The translations under genes and the position numbers were made by a program. 64,000 nt of DNA from Amaurobius ferox (lineage: Eukaryota; Arthropoda; Arachnida; Araneae; Amaurobiidae): the NCBI GenBank assembly GCA_951213105.1, contig OX578155.1, positions 37,548,484 to 37,612,483 of the forward strand, read 5' to 3'. The notes beneath the pieces were generated by a model, which did not search any database, was not told the origin of the DNA, and saw only the letters and a list, made by a program, of their open reading frames with translations. Positions 1 through 11,900 of the stretch are shown one piece after another. How positions within the stretch are numbered: position 1 is the first letter of the stretch; each line of letters starts with the position of its first letter.

Positions 1-1229
<1,229 letters not shown>

Positions 1230-1379
1230 TAGGGGGCTCCGTAAATCGAAAAACGATTTTTATTAAATTTTAAATCGAAAAACGGTTTATGTCAGCGTGT
1301 TCCCCTAATATTTCTCTGCTAATGTACCAAATTTCATATTTTTGCATGTCGTAAATTTTGCCCTACGCCTATTAGGGCA

Positions 1380-2160
1380 GACTTAAAATCTCGTTTGGGC
1401 TCTGCCCCTACTCACTACTCTGGCCAAGCCCCGTAACTCGCTTTGGCAGACGAGAAGTTTTGCTTCCGACTCACTAACGCTCGCTGAGCTTATTTCGCGA
1501 GTATTTTAGTGCCATCTGGTACGCAGGCGCAATGTGCCCTTTGGGGACAGTCTCTTATTAACTGATATCCACCAGTCCTGGAACTCGCTTCGAGAGCTAT
1601 TTCAACTCGACAGGCTTACATGACCTCCTACGTGTCCTGTACTCGCTGACGCTTTTACCTTTTGGTGGCCACACTCGCCAGCACCCATGAGTCGTTTCGC
1701 GAGTTGGTAGACTTCGCCTCCTACTCGCCAAATCTCGCTAAGCTCACTTCGTGAGAACTTTAGTGCCGCCTGCTATGCAGGCGTAATACACCTGTTCGGG
1801 ACCATCCCTCGTTAATTGACAGTCTCCAGCCCTGGAGCTCGGTTTGCGAACTTTTTCACGTCGGCTGGCGCACGACTGCCTACGTGTCCTGTATTCGTTG
1901 ACGCGCATAAAACCCACCTCCATTCCATCCTCAATTCCTGCTGTTCATTAATCGAAGCTCGCCGCAGGCATGATGCATTTGTTGGTACTTCGTTACCTTA
2001 TTAGCTGACTCTCACCTTAACTCATTTTGCGAACAATTTCATTCAACTTCACAACTCGCTACTTTCGCAAACTCTGAAACTCGTTTCGTGAGTTGGGAGG
2101 CTTCGTCTTCTACTTCCTGACGCTCGCCGAGCCTGCATCGCAATTTATGTCGCACCGCCT
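1380..2160. repeat. Degenerate tandem repeat island rich in CTCGC motifs
   Basis: Units of roughly 210-260 bp recur. Each contains a phrase like TTTAGTGCC..CTG.TA.GCAGGCG, then CCTGGA(A/G)CTCG, then CCTACGTGTCCTGTA. Copies begin near 1485 and 1740, with worn ones near 1945 and 2120. The block is clearly richer in G+C than its surroundings and full of ACTCGCT/TTCGCGAG words. No coding frame persists and I do not recognise the family. Confidence 0.6.
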
Positions 2161-2329
2161 GTTTTAAGAACGATTAAGTATTACGAGCAACTTCTTGTGA
2201 GAGAAAGACATATAGAATTGCATGGTATCTATACAAATATACAAAATACGACAAAAAGAGGGGAAATGCAATATAACTGACGTAAAAACAACAAGAAAGA
2301 TTAATCATGCATAATGCATTGACTATGAT

Positions 2330-2534
2330 ACACTTTCCAACTTTCCAACTCATTTTTCCCGGCCATCCACCTTGCTGCTCTAAGTTTTTGGACGAGTCGG
2401 CTGGCCTAGGCTTTCTACACTTTCCAACTCTCCGGCCATCCAAATAGTTGTTCAAATCTTCGGATGAGTCGGACGGTCTGGGTCTTCAACACTTTCCAAC
2501 TCCAGCTACTCAATTTGTTGCTCATGCCCTAGGG
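2330..2534. repeat. Roughly 80-bp minisatellite, third unit split by a hAT insertion
   Basis: CACTTTCCAACT recurs at about 2331, 2411, 2494 and, beyond the inserted element, at 3509. Units carry GGCCATCCA and end in GAGTCGG.C..CCT.GG.CTT...AC. The second unit (2411-2494) has a dispersed reverse-oriented relative at 13868-13936. The GGACGGTCTGGGTCT part also matches the 3' ends of the tRNA-SINE copies at 11901-12202 and 54049-54357, so the unit may have been built from SINE tail sequence. Confidence 0.65.
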
Positions 2535-3474
2535 CAGGGGTCGGCAGACCGCAGCTCTTTGCATAGGCGTTTGAGGTTCTTCAGACTTCTGCCTTTATAT
2601 GTATTGTATCTGTAGCGTTTGCAACGGAATGGGCAAGCAATTTTGATTGGATTGGATTGGAACACGTGTACTAGCGGCTTACAAATAGTTTTAGTCTAAA
2701 ATAAAATTTAAAATAATAATTTGTAAAATTTAAATTAATAACTGTGGAGCAACAAATTCACAGATCTAACCAACCGCTTGGAAGAACTCGAAAGAGAGAC
2801 ATCCAATTTAATTTCTCAGCACAAGTGGGCAGCTATGAAACAACTGCCTAAAATAAAAACAATAATATTTGGTACATGGAATAGTTTGCCTGAAACATAT
2901 GACTCGATAAAAAACTAGCATTTGCTGTTCTTCCAATCTTTAGCTCTATATTCATACGAACAAACATTCTCTTCCATGAATCAAATAAAAAACAGCTAAG
3001 AAGGAACTTAACAGACGATAATTTACAATCATGCCTAAAATTGAAAACAAGTAGCTATATGCCAGATATAACAAAGCTTTCAAAAGCGATGCAAAGTCAC
3101 CGTTCTATCTAAGTTTTAAATAAAAAATCATGCAATTATCACGGTTTTTTTTGCCCTACAAATCCATATATACCTATATACACATACATAGGCGTACTCA
3201 GCATCTTGACCAGGGGAATTTAAATTAGGGGTACATAAAAATAAATATATATGTTTGATAGCTCTTAGTTTTTGAAGGAATGAGAAATGTTACTGTATTG
3301 TAAAACTTTATTTAAATAATATAAAAATTTTAATTTGATAACGACGTTCTGGATTGCGATTGCTTCCGGGGGGGGGGGGAGCGTCCATGTATACATATAT
3401 GGTTCTCTGATACCTTCGTTATCCTGTTTCCTTGACAACTTGACTTTTCTCTCTCGAAAGTTTGCAGACCCCTG
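2535..3474 (+). mobile_element. hAT-superfamily element (Tip100/Zaphod-like ends), internally deleted
   Basis: The left end reads CAGGGGTCGGCAGAC and the reverse complement of the right end reads CAGGGGTCTGCAAAC, a typical hAT terminal inverted repeat. Flanking 8-mers CCCTAGGG (2527-2534) and CCCTGGGG (3475-3482) agree at 7 of 8 positions, the duplication length expected of hAT. The element is about 940 bp, far too short for an autonomous member, and holds only the C-terminal end of a transposase. It sits inside the third unit of the minisatellite, itself inside a family B copy, so the order of events can be read. Confidence 0.8.
2925..3112 (+). pseudogene. hAT transposase C-terminal remnant (dimerisation region)
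   Basis: Two overlapping frames give a hAT C-terminus. The first contains LALYSYEQTFSSMNQIKN, the hydrophobic dimerisation motif in which E-x-x-F-S-x-M precedes the K-rich turn. After a stop near 2995 the next frame continues LRRNLTDDNLQSCLKLKTSS and ends at a TAA at 3110-3112. The T-D-x-x-L-x-x-C-L pattern is typical of Zaphod/ZBED-type hAT transposases. The joining frameshift and the absence of the RNase-H-like core upstream show it is not functional. It lies inside the terminal repeats of the 2535-3474 element. Confidence 0.75.
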
Positions 3475-4468
3475 CCCTGGGGCGAGTTGAGTGGTCTGGG
3501 TTTTCGACACTTTCCAACTGAAATGCGAAATTCCATACATTCAGCGGTGATATTTTAATTATCACAGAAGATAATTTATTTTACATGGAACCTTTAAACT
3601 TCATGGGGAAAAAAATGAACTTTATTCAAATGACGTCATCGAAATATAAATCGTCTGGCTCTCTATGTAAAAACAATGAATATTCCATTCATATCACTTC
3701 TATTCCAGACTCCAGAGCTAAATAATTTTACGTTAAAAAAATTCAGAAATTCTTATACAACTCATCTTTACAATCACGTGTTTACATTATGCATCCATTA
3801 AAATTATTCTTCATTGTAGAAATAATCAAAGTTTGATGATCATTTAAATTCAAAAATAGTGCAATTGCGTTGGCGCAGAATATAGATGCACAAAAATTAA
3901 ACAAAAATAAAGCAGTTTTAGGACGGATGCAACACAAAACATAAATTTAAATGAACTTTAAAAATTACAATTTTTAGTCTAAGAATAAAGATGGATGCCA
4001 TATTTTATTTTGAAGTGGATCACGTGATCTCGTCATATTATACAGGTGTAATTATTATTTTATTTAATATTTTAATTTTTATTTAAAAAAACTACCGAAT
4101 ATATTTTTCTGAAATTTATTTTGTGTATTTTATGGGATAATTTAAATATTTTCTAAAATTTTCGAACTAATTTGTGAATTTTAACTTCGTTTTAAAATAT
4201 TTGAAAAATTAGGTCCTATAGAGTTAAATGTATTTCATTTTTTCAACCCGGATTCAATCCAAAACTAATTGGGGGATATTATTCATTTACATTCCCATAT
4301 ATCCCACAGACTGTCTCAACAACATACTAAAATTTCATTTTGATAAAGTCATTTTTACGGCAGTTATCGTGCAAACGGACAGACAGACAGAATGAACAAA
4401 GTCATAAACACTTTTCATCTGTGATGTAAAATGTTAAAAAAGCCGAATTAAAAATAGCACTAAAGATG

Positions 4469-4567
4469 AAAATATAGCACAGGATATATGTCAAATTAAA
4501 ATATAGCACAGGATATATGTAAAATTAAAATATAGCACAGGATATATGTAAAATTAAAATATAGCAC
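4469..4567. repeat. 29-bp minisatellite, 3.4 copies
   Basis: AATATAGCAC begins at 4471, 4500, 4529 and 4558, an exact 29-bp period with almost identical units. It lies just beyond the right end of the family B copy. Confidence 0.9.
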
Positions 4568-4887
4568 TACACATGTTTCAAGTCAAAATGGGTAAACGTT
4601 TAAAAATCGTTAAAACCGTTCAAAAGTACATACTTCAGGGGCAGCAGTCAAATATGAAGATCTTTAAAACCCAGAAAATCTGTAAAACGAAGAATTGTGT
4701 CCACTAAATCAAAATATAGATAAACTGTCACATAGTCGACAAAGTATTTGAAAATAACAACATGGCGCACAATCCTAAGTTCGTTGTTATTATTAGCTCA
4801 AAGTTCGTAGATTCATAAAACAATCTCAGTTCAATATAGGTCATTGGTAGAATTACTGAATTGTCGTAGATCCGTCGTCAAACCCAG

Positions 4888-5102
4888 GTTCAAAAGACTC
4901 CAAACCAAATTTACAAGATTCCAAAAACAAGTTCGCCAGACTCCAAACCAAATTTACAAGATTCCAAAAACAAGTTCGCCAGACTCCAAACCAAATTTAC
5001 AAGATTCCAAAAACAAATTCGCCGGATTCCAAACCAAATTTACAAGATTCCAAAAACAAGTTCGCCAGATTCCAAACCAAATTTACAAGATTCCAAAAAC
5101 TT
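4888..5102. repeat. 43-bp minisatellite, five copies
   Basis: The unit GACTCCAAACCAAATTTACA...ACAAGTTCGCCA repeats with a 43-bp period. Because 43 is not a multiple of three, successive units are read in different frames, yet one frame (4844-5104) stays open through all of them, so every frame of the unit is stop-free. No promoter or homology suggests a real protein. Confidence 0.9.
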
Positions 5103-5775
5103 GAACTCCGAACTAAGTGGCTCTGTTTTCTCTTTACTATGCTTATCAACCCAGGTTTTCGACGAGTACACAGGAAATGTCAAAAACAATAAACGTGTTT
5201 GATTGAAGAGCAGCTGGAGTTTTTCTAAATTAAAAAGTTTCTGTATCAAACAATATATTCACCATCTTTTTTTTTAAAACCTTTTTCTATTTAGAGTTCT
5301 GAATTGTAGACGTTGTTCAGGCGCGACCTATTTTCCTATATTTTTAATTTTTGAAATGTAGAATTATGTTTTACTTATTGTAACTAATTTAAATATTTAA
5401 GTTTCCATGCGTTTTTCCCTTTTAACAGATTCCAATGCAAAATATTTGTTTAGTTCAAATATTTCAAATTTAAAAATACCTTTGCATATTTTTCGAGAGT
5501 TTAAGTATAAGGCTTTTGAAACTTTTCGTTCACTTTTGAAGTAATTTAAATTCTGAAACATCTTTGCTCAACTTTGAATAATTTAAATTCTGAAATGCTT
5601 ATTATTGAAAAAGCTTAAATTTATTTCTTTACAGTTCATTTTTAAATAATTTTAAATATCTAGACATTTATTATACATATCACAATATTTATATCATGCA
5701 GTTCTTACATTTAGCTTTTCTTCAGCGAGGAAAGTAAAAATTTCGTTATATTATATTCACTTTACTTAAGGACAT
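5103..5775. other. AT-rich intergenic stretch
   Basis: Low-complexity A/T sequence with repeated TTTAAAT words. I see no gene or structured repeat here. Confidence 0.5.
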
Positions 5776-6713
5776 TTTTACTTTCCTTATATACATAATG
5801 TATAAGGAAAGTATTGTGACGGGGTCGAAAATTCGAATTCGAGTTTTCGACGGGAGAGCACGTTTCAAGCATCCCTGATCACGAATCAAACATTTTTGAA
5901 GTGATGTCTGTGTGTGTGTGTGTGTGTGTGTGAAAGTATGTGTGTGTGTGTGTCAGTGAGCCTGTGGAGACGATAACTGACGAACGAATGGACCGATTCG
6001 AACGAAATTTGGTACAACAATCACAATCCGTAAACACTGGAAGCCTATTGTTTTTATACGTAATCGAATATTCAGAACCGCCCTAAATTTTCGTGTGAAA
6101 TTTTGAAAAAATCGTCAAAAAATCAAAACCGCTAATAAAGTTACGCAAATAGACTTTTTTTATGTAATTTTTCATTAGAAAACGATTGACATAAGTTTTA
6201 GAACGCTAACATGAACCGTTCTCGAGATATTGCACATTTTTCAAAATAATTATCAAAAAGTCATATAAAATAAAAAAAAAATATTTCCTATTGAGAAGAA
6301 TGTTCACTTTTCGTATGTAATACCATGCGATAAATTGGGTGACATCATTTTCGTGGATCTAGCTCGTTCCATTCATGAAAAAAGATACTTTGAGTAATAC
6401 TTTTGTATTTGAACACCAATAGTCATTTATCTGCTGTAAGAATAACTTATTTCTTCGTCCATAACGCTTGGCGAGATTTTGGCGACGAATTTGGCGGAAT
6501 TTCGCTAACTTGGCGACTTTTTGAAATGTTGCCAAATTAACGAAAATCTCGCCAAATGGATAAAAATGACGCTAAATCAATGAAAATGGCGACTAATTGT
6601 TGAAAATTCAATATCTTGGAAAGAATATAAGTATCTACAAGAAAAAATGTAAAAGTAGTAAATTCATTACATTATATAAGGAAAGTCATGTGTTGCCCAC
6701 ATCAGATTTTTTT
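5776..6713 (+). mobile_element. Family A repeat, copy 1
   Basis: The near-palindrome ACTTTCCTTATA...TATAAGGAAAGT at one end is followed by GGGGTCGAAAATTCGAATTC, an internal (TG)n tract with an embedded GAAAGTATG, a conserved core (GAGATATTGCACATTTTTCA), a cluster of GGCGA/TCGCC boxes (6470-6560), and the closing end AAGTCATGTGTTGCCCACAT. No coding capacity. This orientation (hairpin first) is called plus. Structure suggests a non-autonomous Helentron-type element; superfamily is inference. Confidence 0.75.
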
Positions 6714-6714
6714 A

Positions 6715-7260
6715 TTACATACAATCACTTAAATACGGCCATGCCTTATCGAGTGTTACCACAAACTTCCATTTATCAGCAGCTAGGTGTTTTTCATATA
6801 ATTTTCTACTATTTTTTTTCTCTCTCCGCAATATGCTTTGGTAAAAGCAGATGAACTTTAGATTTAAACATATTTTTTAACTTCAAATCTTTATGAATAA
6901 TTTTACTTACTTTGCCAGAAGGCATTCCCAGTTTCGATGCAATGGATCTTTGAATCGGTGGATTTTCTTTTGGATCAGAGACTTCACTCTTTTCATATTT
7001 ACCCCCGTTCGAAGAATCTTAGGATGCGATTTTGGAACCATTTTTTAATTTTTACTTTCAGCTAGACGCTTTTTCCCTTTCAAATTTAATATATTAAAAA
7101 TACCTTTCTTTGAAATGCTATAACTTCGATTTTTACACGGCTTTACAATTTGTCGATACGAATATTTTTCTCCGGAAAGCGCATTTACGTAACCTTCGAG
7201 CCATCTATCAATTTCAGGAGCCATTTTCAAAATAAATCTTTTATTCTGCATTCCCATCAA
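6715..7260 (-). pseudogene. mariner/Tc1-like transposase fragment (HTH to first catalytic Asp)
   Basis: Read on the minus strand from 7260: an N-terminal segment with MAPEIDRWLEGYVNAL and a basic KGKKRLAESKN tail, then after a frameshift VSDPKENPPIQRSIASKLGM and KVSKIIHKDLKLKN, which looks like the second helix-turn-helix, then AADKWKFVVTLDKAWPYLSD. The last matches the conserved VVTLDEAWVYLSDCN-type block around the first Asp of the DDD/DDE triad in a mariner-like family common in arthropods; here E is replaced by K. The reading breaks off at the end of family A copy 1, so the rest of the catalytic domain is missing. At least two frame changes make it a pseudogene. Confidence 0.65.
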
Positions 7261-8404
7261 AACAAATCAGTAGCAGACGATTAGTAGCAGAGATATTGGA
7301 AATGTCAAATCTTTATTTCAAAATGCTAACGAGAAACATAAATACAAAATCATAAAGTGCGAACAACGTTCTGTAAATGCTTGTTTTATACGTAACTTTT
7401 GATGACGCAAGGAATGAGATAAACCCAATAACTCGAGGTCTCACCATTCTTAAGAAATTTTGTTTTTCGAAATTTTAGCGATAGTTAACAAATGAAAAAG
7501 TAAATTGAATTAAAATTGCGAATTCCGTAAGAGTCACCCAAGTTATTTTGCGCAATTGAACTCAATTTAAAGAATTGTAAAAGAAAGAAAGAGACAATGA
7601 ATTTGTGTCTGTAGGGAAAGTCATGCTGCCCACATCCGATTTTTACTTTCCCTGCAATACATAGTAATGTATACGCAGTAGCGTAGCGTCCATAGAGGCT
7701 AAAAAGCTCAGCCTCCCCAGTTTAAAATCTAGTTTAAGGAATTATTTTAACATTTGTATTTATTTTATTTTTTAAATAACTTTGCGATTGTATATGTATA
7801 TTTTAGAAAATGGTTACACTTTATTTGCTTAAAGAAACACTTTTCAAAGTATTTTTTCCCATTAAAACGCATCTTTTAAAGTATCGTAAGCTTTATTCAA
7901 GACTTTATTCAATAATGCTTAGCATGAGATTGAAACATCCGGACTCTTCCGTGGCTGATCATCGCGTGTAGCAGATGCATGGAAGCTAGCCTTGAAAAGG
8001 AGTGTGGTGGCTATTGCTTCTCCCTTTGCAAACGACAATGGTTAGATGTGAAACTTGATGTTTCGCAATGACGTGAGTAGACATGATGTGAGTGAACGGG
8101 TCCGCCATTTTGAGTCAGGAATAACTTGACATTCATCAAACTTTAAACAAGATCAGGACGATGAAATACACTAATAATGACTACTATTTAAACTTAGTAG
8201 TTAGCAAGTGAAGTAGCTCTCGGCATCAATAGTTATTTAGTAAGTGAAGTAGATCTCGGCATCAATATGGTGAAGCATACGTTTGCGTATATTTTGGAGT
8301 TTTAGAAGGAATAAATAGGATTTCGCTTTGGTAATCACCTGTTACATGAGAATCTTTTTTACAAAACCGATTGATAATACTTCTAGTAGATTTTTAGCAT
8401 ATTG
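7261..8404. other. Intergenic; short shared repeat (family D) at 7530-7640
   Basis: Positions 7530-7640 (TTATTTTGCGCAATTGAACT, then GAAAGTCATGCTGCCCACAT) match 23235-23330, and the last part equals the closing end of family A. A small solo ACTTTCCCT follows at about 7653. Nothing recognisable is seen in 7670-8400. Confidence 0.5.
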
Positions 8405-8580
8405 TAACTATAATTAAGTTTTCATATTATAGTATTTGTTAATAAATAATATACAAAACTGTTTAAGGACATTGCTGATTACCGAGATTTTCAACTTTGT
8501 TCCGTTCCAAATTTATTTTTCACTCATTTTCCGTGCACTCTTGAATTGTTCAATTTTGCTAGTTTTAGCTGTTTACACAC
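8405..8580. repeat. Dispersed repeat (family E), copy 1
   Basis: AATTAAGTTTTCA..ATAGTATTTGT..AATAA, then GTTTAAGGACATTGCTGA, then TTTTCCGTGCACTCTTGAATTG recurs at 47790-47950 in the same orientation with moderate divergence. No coding capacity is seen. Confidence 0.6.
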
Positions 8581-8832
8581 TCTTTTGAAAGAAAAACAAA
8601 GCACCCCTAAAAAATGATCCGATCATCTCGAAATTTCGCTTGAAAATTCCTTTATACCAAATATGCTATACCAAGTATGCAAATGATTAAATTTGCTAGG
8701 TCAATGAGTGTTAATTTAGATCATAGCTGCATTTCCACTGCGCAACTAGCATCCTATAAAACAAGTTAAAATTGTGGACGGTTTACGTTTGCTCGCTATC
8801 GGCGTTGCAGTTCCGTGGAGACACAACCAATA

Positions 8833-9003
8833 ATGCGATTGCGACGTTGTCGAAGACCTTATAAACAATTAGACGAATTAGAAAGCGGTCGTATAGTCGG
8901 GATTCGTGAAACTGGCTGATCATACCGAGCAATAGACTTCCACTTGCATTGAACAGACACTACTGTGCAAGGGTGCTAGCAGCAATGGTTGTTGCAAGGA
9001 ACA
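8833..9003 (+). pseudogene. Tc1-like transposase N-terminus with three stops
   Basis: From the ATG at 8833 the frame reads MRLRRCRRPYKQLDELESGR then IVGIRETG, stop, SYRAIDFHLH, stop, TDTTVQGC, stop, QQWLLQGT. This is the paired-like DNA-binding N-terminus of Tc1 transposases (R-G-R-I-x-G-x-R-E-x-G-x-S-Y-R-x-I). Two of the three stops (TGA, TAG) fall where the family normally has Trp (GW-SYR and CW-QQW), so each can be one substitution. The DDE domain does not follow; a tandem repeat begins at once. Confidence 0.75.
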
Positions 9004-9560
9004 AATTTTTTATTGGAAAGCGAATGATAGAAACTTTATAGATTTTTAATTTGAAAATGAATGAGACAAATTTAACATGAACCGTTCTCGATATATTCTA
9101 TTTTTTTTTCTCGATTGTTCAAAAGACCTCCCGCTCTCAGTTTTCGAATAACATTTTTGAAAAGGGATCATTATAAGCATCAGCATTTTCAATAATGATT
9201 AAAAAGATAATTTCAGACGTATTTTTTTATTGCAAAGCGAATGATGCAAAATTTGTAGATTTTTAATCAGAAAACAATTGACACAAGTTTTAATATGAGA
9301 CGTTCTCGGAAATATTCTGATTTTCTTTCTCGAATGGTCAAAAGAGCCACCTGCCAACCCCCCTCAATGTTCGAATAATATTTTTTAAATAAAAATCAAT
9401 TAAAACATTAGTATTTTCAATATTGCTAAAAAAAAAATTCATTTCAGAAGTAATATTTCATTGGAAAGCGAATGTTGCAAATTTTAAAGATTTTTAATTT
9501 GAATACGAATGACAACAATTTTAGCATAAACCGTTCTCTAAATATTCCACGTCTTTCGAA
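9000..9560. repeat. Degenerate 217-231-bp tandem repeat, 2.5 units
   Basis: TATTGGAAAGCGAATGATAG (about 9011), TATTGCAAAGCGAATGATGC (about 9228) and CATTGGAAAGCGAATGTTGC (about 9459) head three units. Each is followed by GATTTTTAAT and an ACCGTTCTC-like word. Its AA.CGTTCTCG core resembles the family A core, so the units may descend from it. Confidence 0.7.
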
Positions 9561-9689
9561 TAAAATATATCAAAATCAACAAAAATGAACACAAGATTTA
9601 TCGTTCAATTTTTTATTTTGTTCGAGCCAATATCTTTAGAAAAAGTTGACTAATCCATTTATTTATATACAATTTCTTCTTCTATGTTG

Positions 9690-10985
9690 CAAAAAATCTT
9701 TGCACTGGGCGAAACAACTATAGTACTTAATTATAATCCAATGATTTGTTTTCAAGATTGTTTTATGTTGTAAAAAGGCTTTGCACTGGATGGAACAACT
9801 GTAGTACTTGATTCTAATCCAATAATTTGTTTTCAGGATTGTTTTATGTTGTAAAATGGCTTTGCACTGGGCGGAACAACTGCAGTATTTAATTCAAATC
9901 CAATGATTTGTTTTCGGGATTATTTTATGTTGTAAAAAGGCTTGGCACTGGTCAGAACAACTATAGTACTTAATTCTAATCCTATATTTCGTTTTCAGGA
10001 TTGTTTTATGTTGTAAAAAGGCTTTGCACTGGGCGGAACAACTATAGTACTTAATTCTAATCCAATGTTTCGTTTTCAGGATTGTTTTATGTTGTAAAAG
10101 GGCTTTACACTGAATGGAACAATTATAGTACTTAATTCTAATCCAATGACTTGTTTTCAGGATAGTTTTATGTTGTAAAAAGGCTTTTTCACTGGGCGGA
10201 ACAACTATAATATTTAATTCTAATCCAATGATTTGCTTTCAGGATTGTTTTATGTCTTAAAAAGGCTTTGTATTGGGCGGAACAACTATAGTACTTAATT
10301 CTAATCCATTGTTTTGTTTTCAGGATTGTTTTATATTGTAAAAAGGCTTTGCACTGAACGGAACAACTATAGTACTTATAATTGTAATCCAATAAATTGT
10401 TTTCAGGATTATTTTATATTGTAAAATATGTTTTGTACTGGGCGTAACAAATATAGTACTTAATTCTAATCCAATGTTTTGTTTTCAGGATTGCTTTATA
10501 TTGTAAAAAGGCTTTGCACTGAACGGAACAACTATAGTACTTAATTGTAATCCAATAAATTGTTTTCAGGATTATTTTATATTGTAAAATATGCTTTGTA
10601 CTGGGCGTAGCAAATATAGTATTTAATTCTAATCCAATGTTTTGTTTTCAGGATTGTTTTATATTGTAAAAAGGCTTTGCACTGAACGGAACAACTATAG
10701 TACTTAATTGTAATCCAATAAATTGGTTTCAGGATTATTTTATATTGTGAAATATGCTTTGTACTGGGCATAACAAATATAGTACTTAATTCTAATCCAA
10801 TGTTTTGTTTTCAGAATTGTTTTATATTGTAAAAAGGCTTTGCACTGAACGGAACAACTATAGTACTTAATTGTAATTCAATAAATTGTTTTCAGGATTA
10901 TTTTATATTGTAAAAAAGCTTTGTACTGGGCGGAGCAACGATAGTACTTAATTCTAATCCAATGTTTTGTTTTCAGGATTGCTTT
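9690..10985. repeat. 81-bp satellite array, about 16 units, becoming a 162-bp higher-order repeat
   Basis: GTACTTAATTCTAATCC-type words recur at 9723, 9804, 9885, 9966, 10047 and 10128, an 81-bp period. The unit contains TTTTCAGGATTGTTTTATGT, then a GGCTTTGCACTGG block. From about 10371 two unit types alternate: one with AATAAATTG and ATATGCTTTGTACTGGGCG, one with AATGTTTTG and AAGGCTTTGCACTGAACGG. This gives a 162-bp higher-order period for about 3.5 rounds. On the minus strand 81 bp equals 27 codons, so a frame reading WIRIKYYSCSAQYKAF repeats, but it is broken by stops. Confidence 0.92.
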
Positions 10986-11894
10986 CCTTGTCGAATCAAA
11001 GGTTTTCATGTCATCAACGAACCTTTCTTCTTCAGCGTCCTCTTCAATATCATAAAGCAGTTTATTTCTGAGAAGATAAAAAGCAGAGTAAGTGCTTCTT
11101 TAAATGGAGTTAGAAAGTTGGAGGTAAAACTCTTATGGATAAAACTTTTGAAAATGTCATAATGCTTTGAGAATTATATCTGGGTGCCGCTCGTGTTAGT
11201 AAAGTAGTTGCTATTGTTAATTGACACAACAAAACGTAGTATTTAGCATATGTATTTTTGATTATTTTTAAATTAAAGGTTCCTTAATTATGAGTAAATG
11301 TAACTAGTATTTTAACGTAGTTGTCGGATAGCGTACAGAATACAGAGAGATAAAAATAAATTGAAAGGTAAAATAATTTTAAATACGTAGGAATATTCTT
11401 TATCGTTTCAAGTTCTACTTTGCATTGCGCTAATAATTTATTTCTACAAAATTGACAATTTAAATAAATATTTTAGGCCTTTTGCCAAAGATGTGCATAC
11501 AATCCAAGATCTTTCCCCAGCGCCACTTTAATTATTGTCTCAAACGATATTGGAGTTTCCTTAATATGAAGTTTTACCTCCATGGTTAGGATTATTTCCT
11601 TCAGTAAGAACGATTAAATCATCAGATGCTGCACACTTTTCATTCGCTCCTCTGCCATGGACATTATAGGGCTTGCACAAGATTAGTTCATATACATAAT
11701 TTTACGCCATTGGATCTCTAGCCAATCAGGACTCGTAACGTCTTTGGATGGCTGTGGATGACGTTACAAGTGGTGCGGGTTTCGTAATAAGTGGTGCGGG
11801 TAGCGAAATAATGAGGTACCAGATCCACACAAACAATGTTTTTGGTATTTAGTAGTTTACATCCTGTAAATTGAAATTTCGCACTTTTGCTAAT
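10986..11894. other. Intergenic, no recognised content
   Basis: Ordinary AT-rich sequence. A 66-codon frame at 10962-11162 starts in the satellite and has no recognisable domain. Confidence 0.4.
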
Positions 11895-11900
11895 TTAGGA

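Larger units (their letters stand above)
2280..4445 (+). repeat. Family B repeat, copy 1 (interrupted by a minisatellite and a hAT element)
   Basis: The left end (AACAAGAAAGATTAATCATG, about 2287) matches the left end of the copy at 33345. The right part (3515-4445) matches 33500-34617: it contains a TGACGTCA core, GATCACGTGATC-like words, and the shared tail ending in GACAGACAGACAGAATGAAC and a short palindrome. Between them sit an unrelated tandem block and an inserted hAT element. No coding capacity is seen. Confidence 0.7.

Noticed and set aside
1380..2160. Ribosomal RNA or a tRNA cluster as the source of the GC-richer island
   Set aside because: No conserved rRNA core words or tRNA boxes could be seen, and the units are tandemly repeated.
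9690..10985. CRISPR array
   Set aside because: The 81-bp units are contiguous satellite monomers without unique spacers, and the DNA is eukaryotic.
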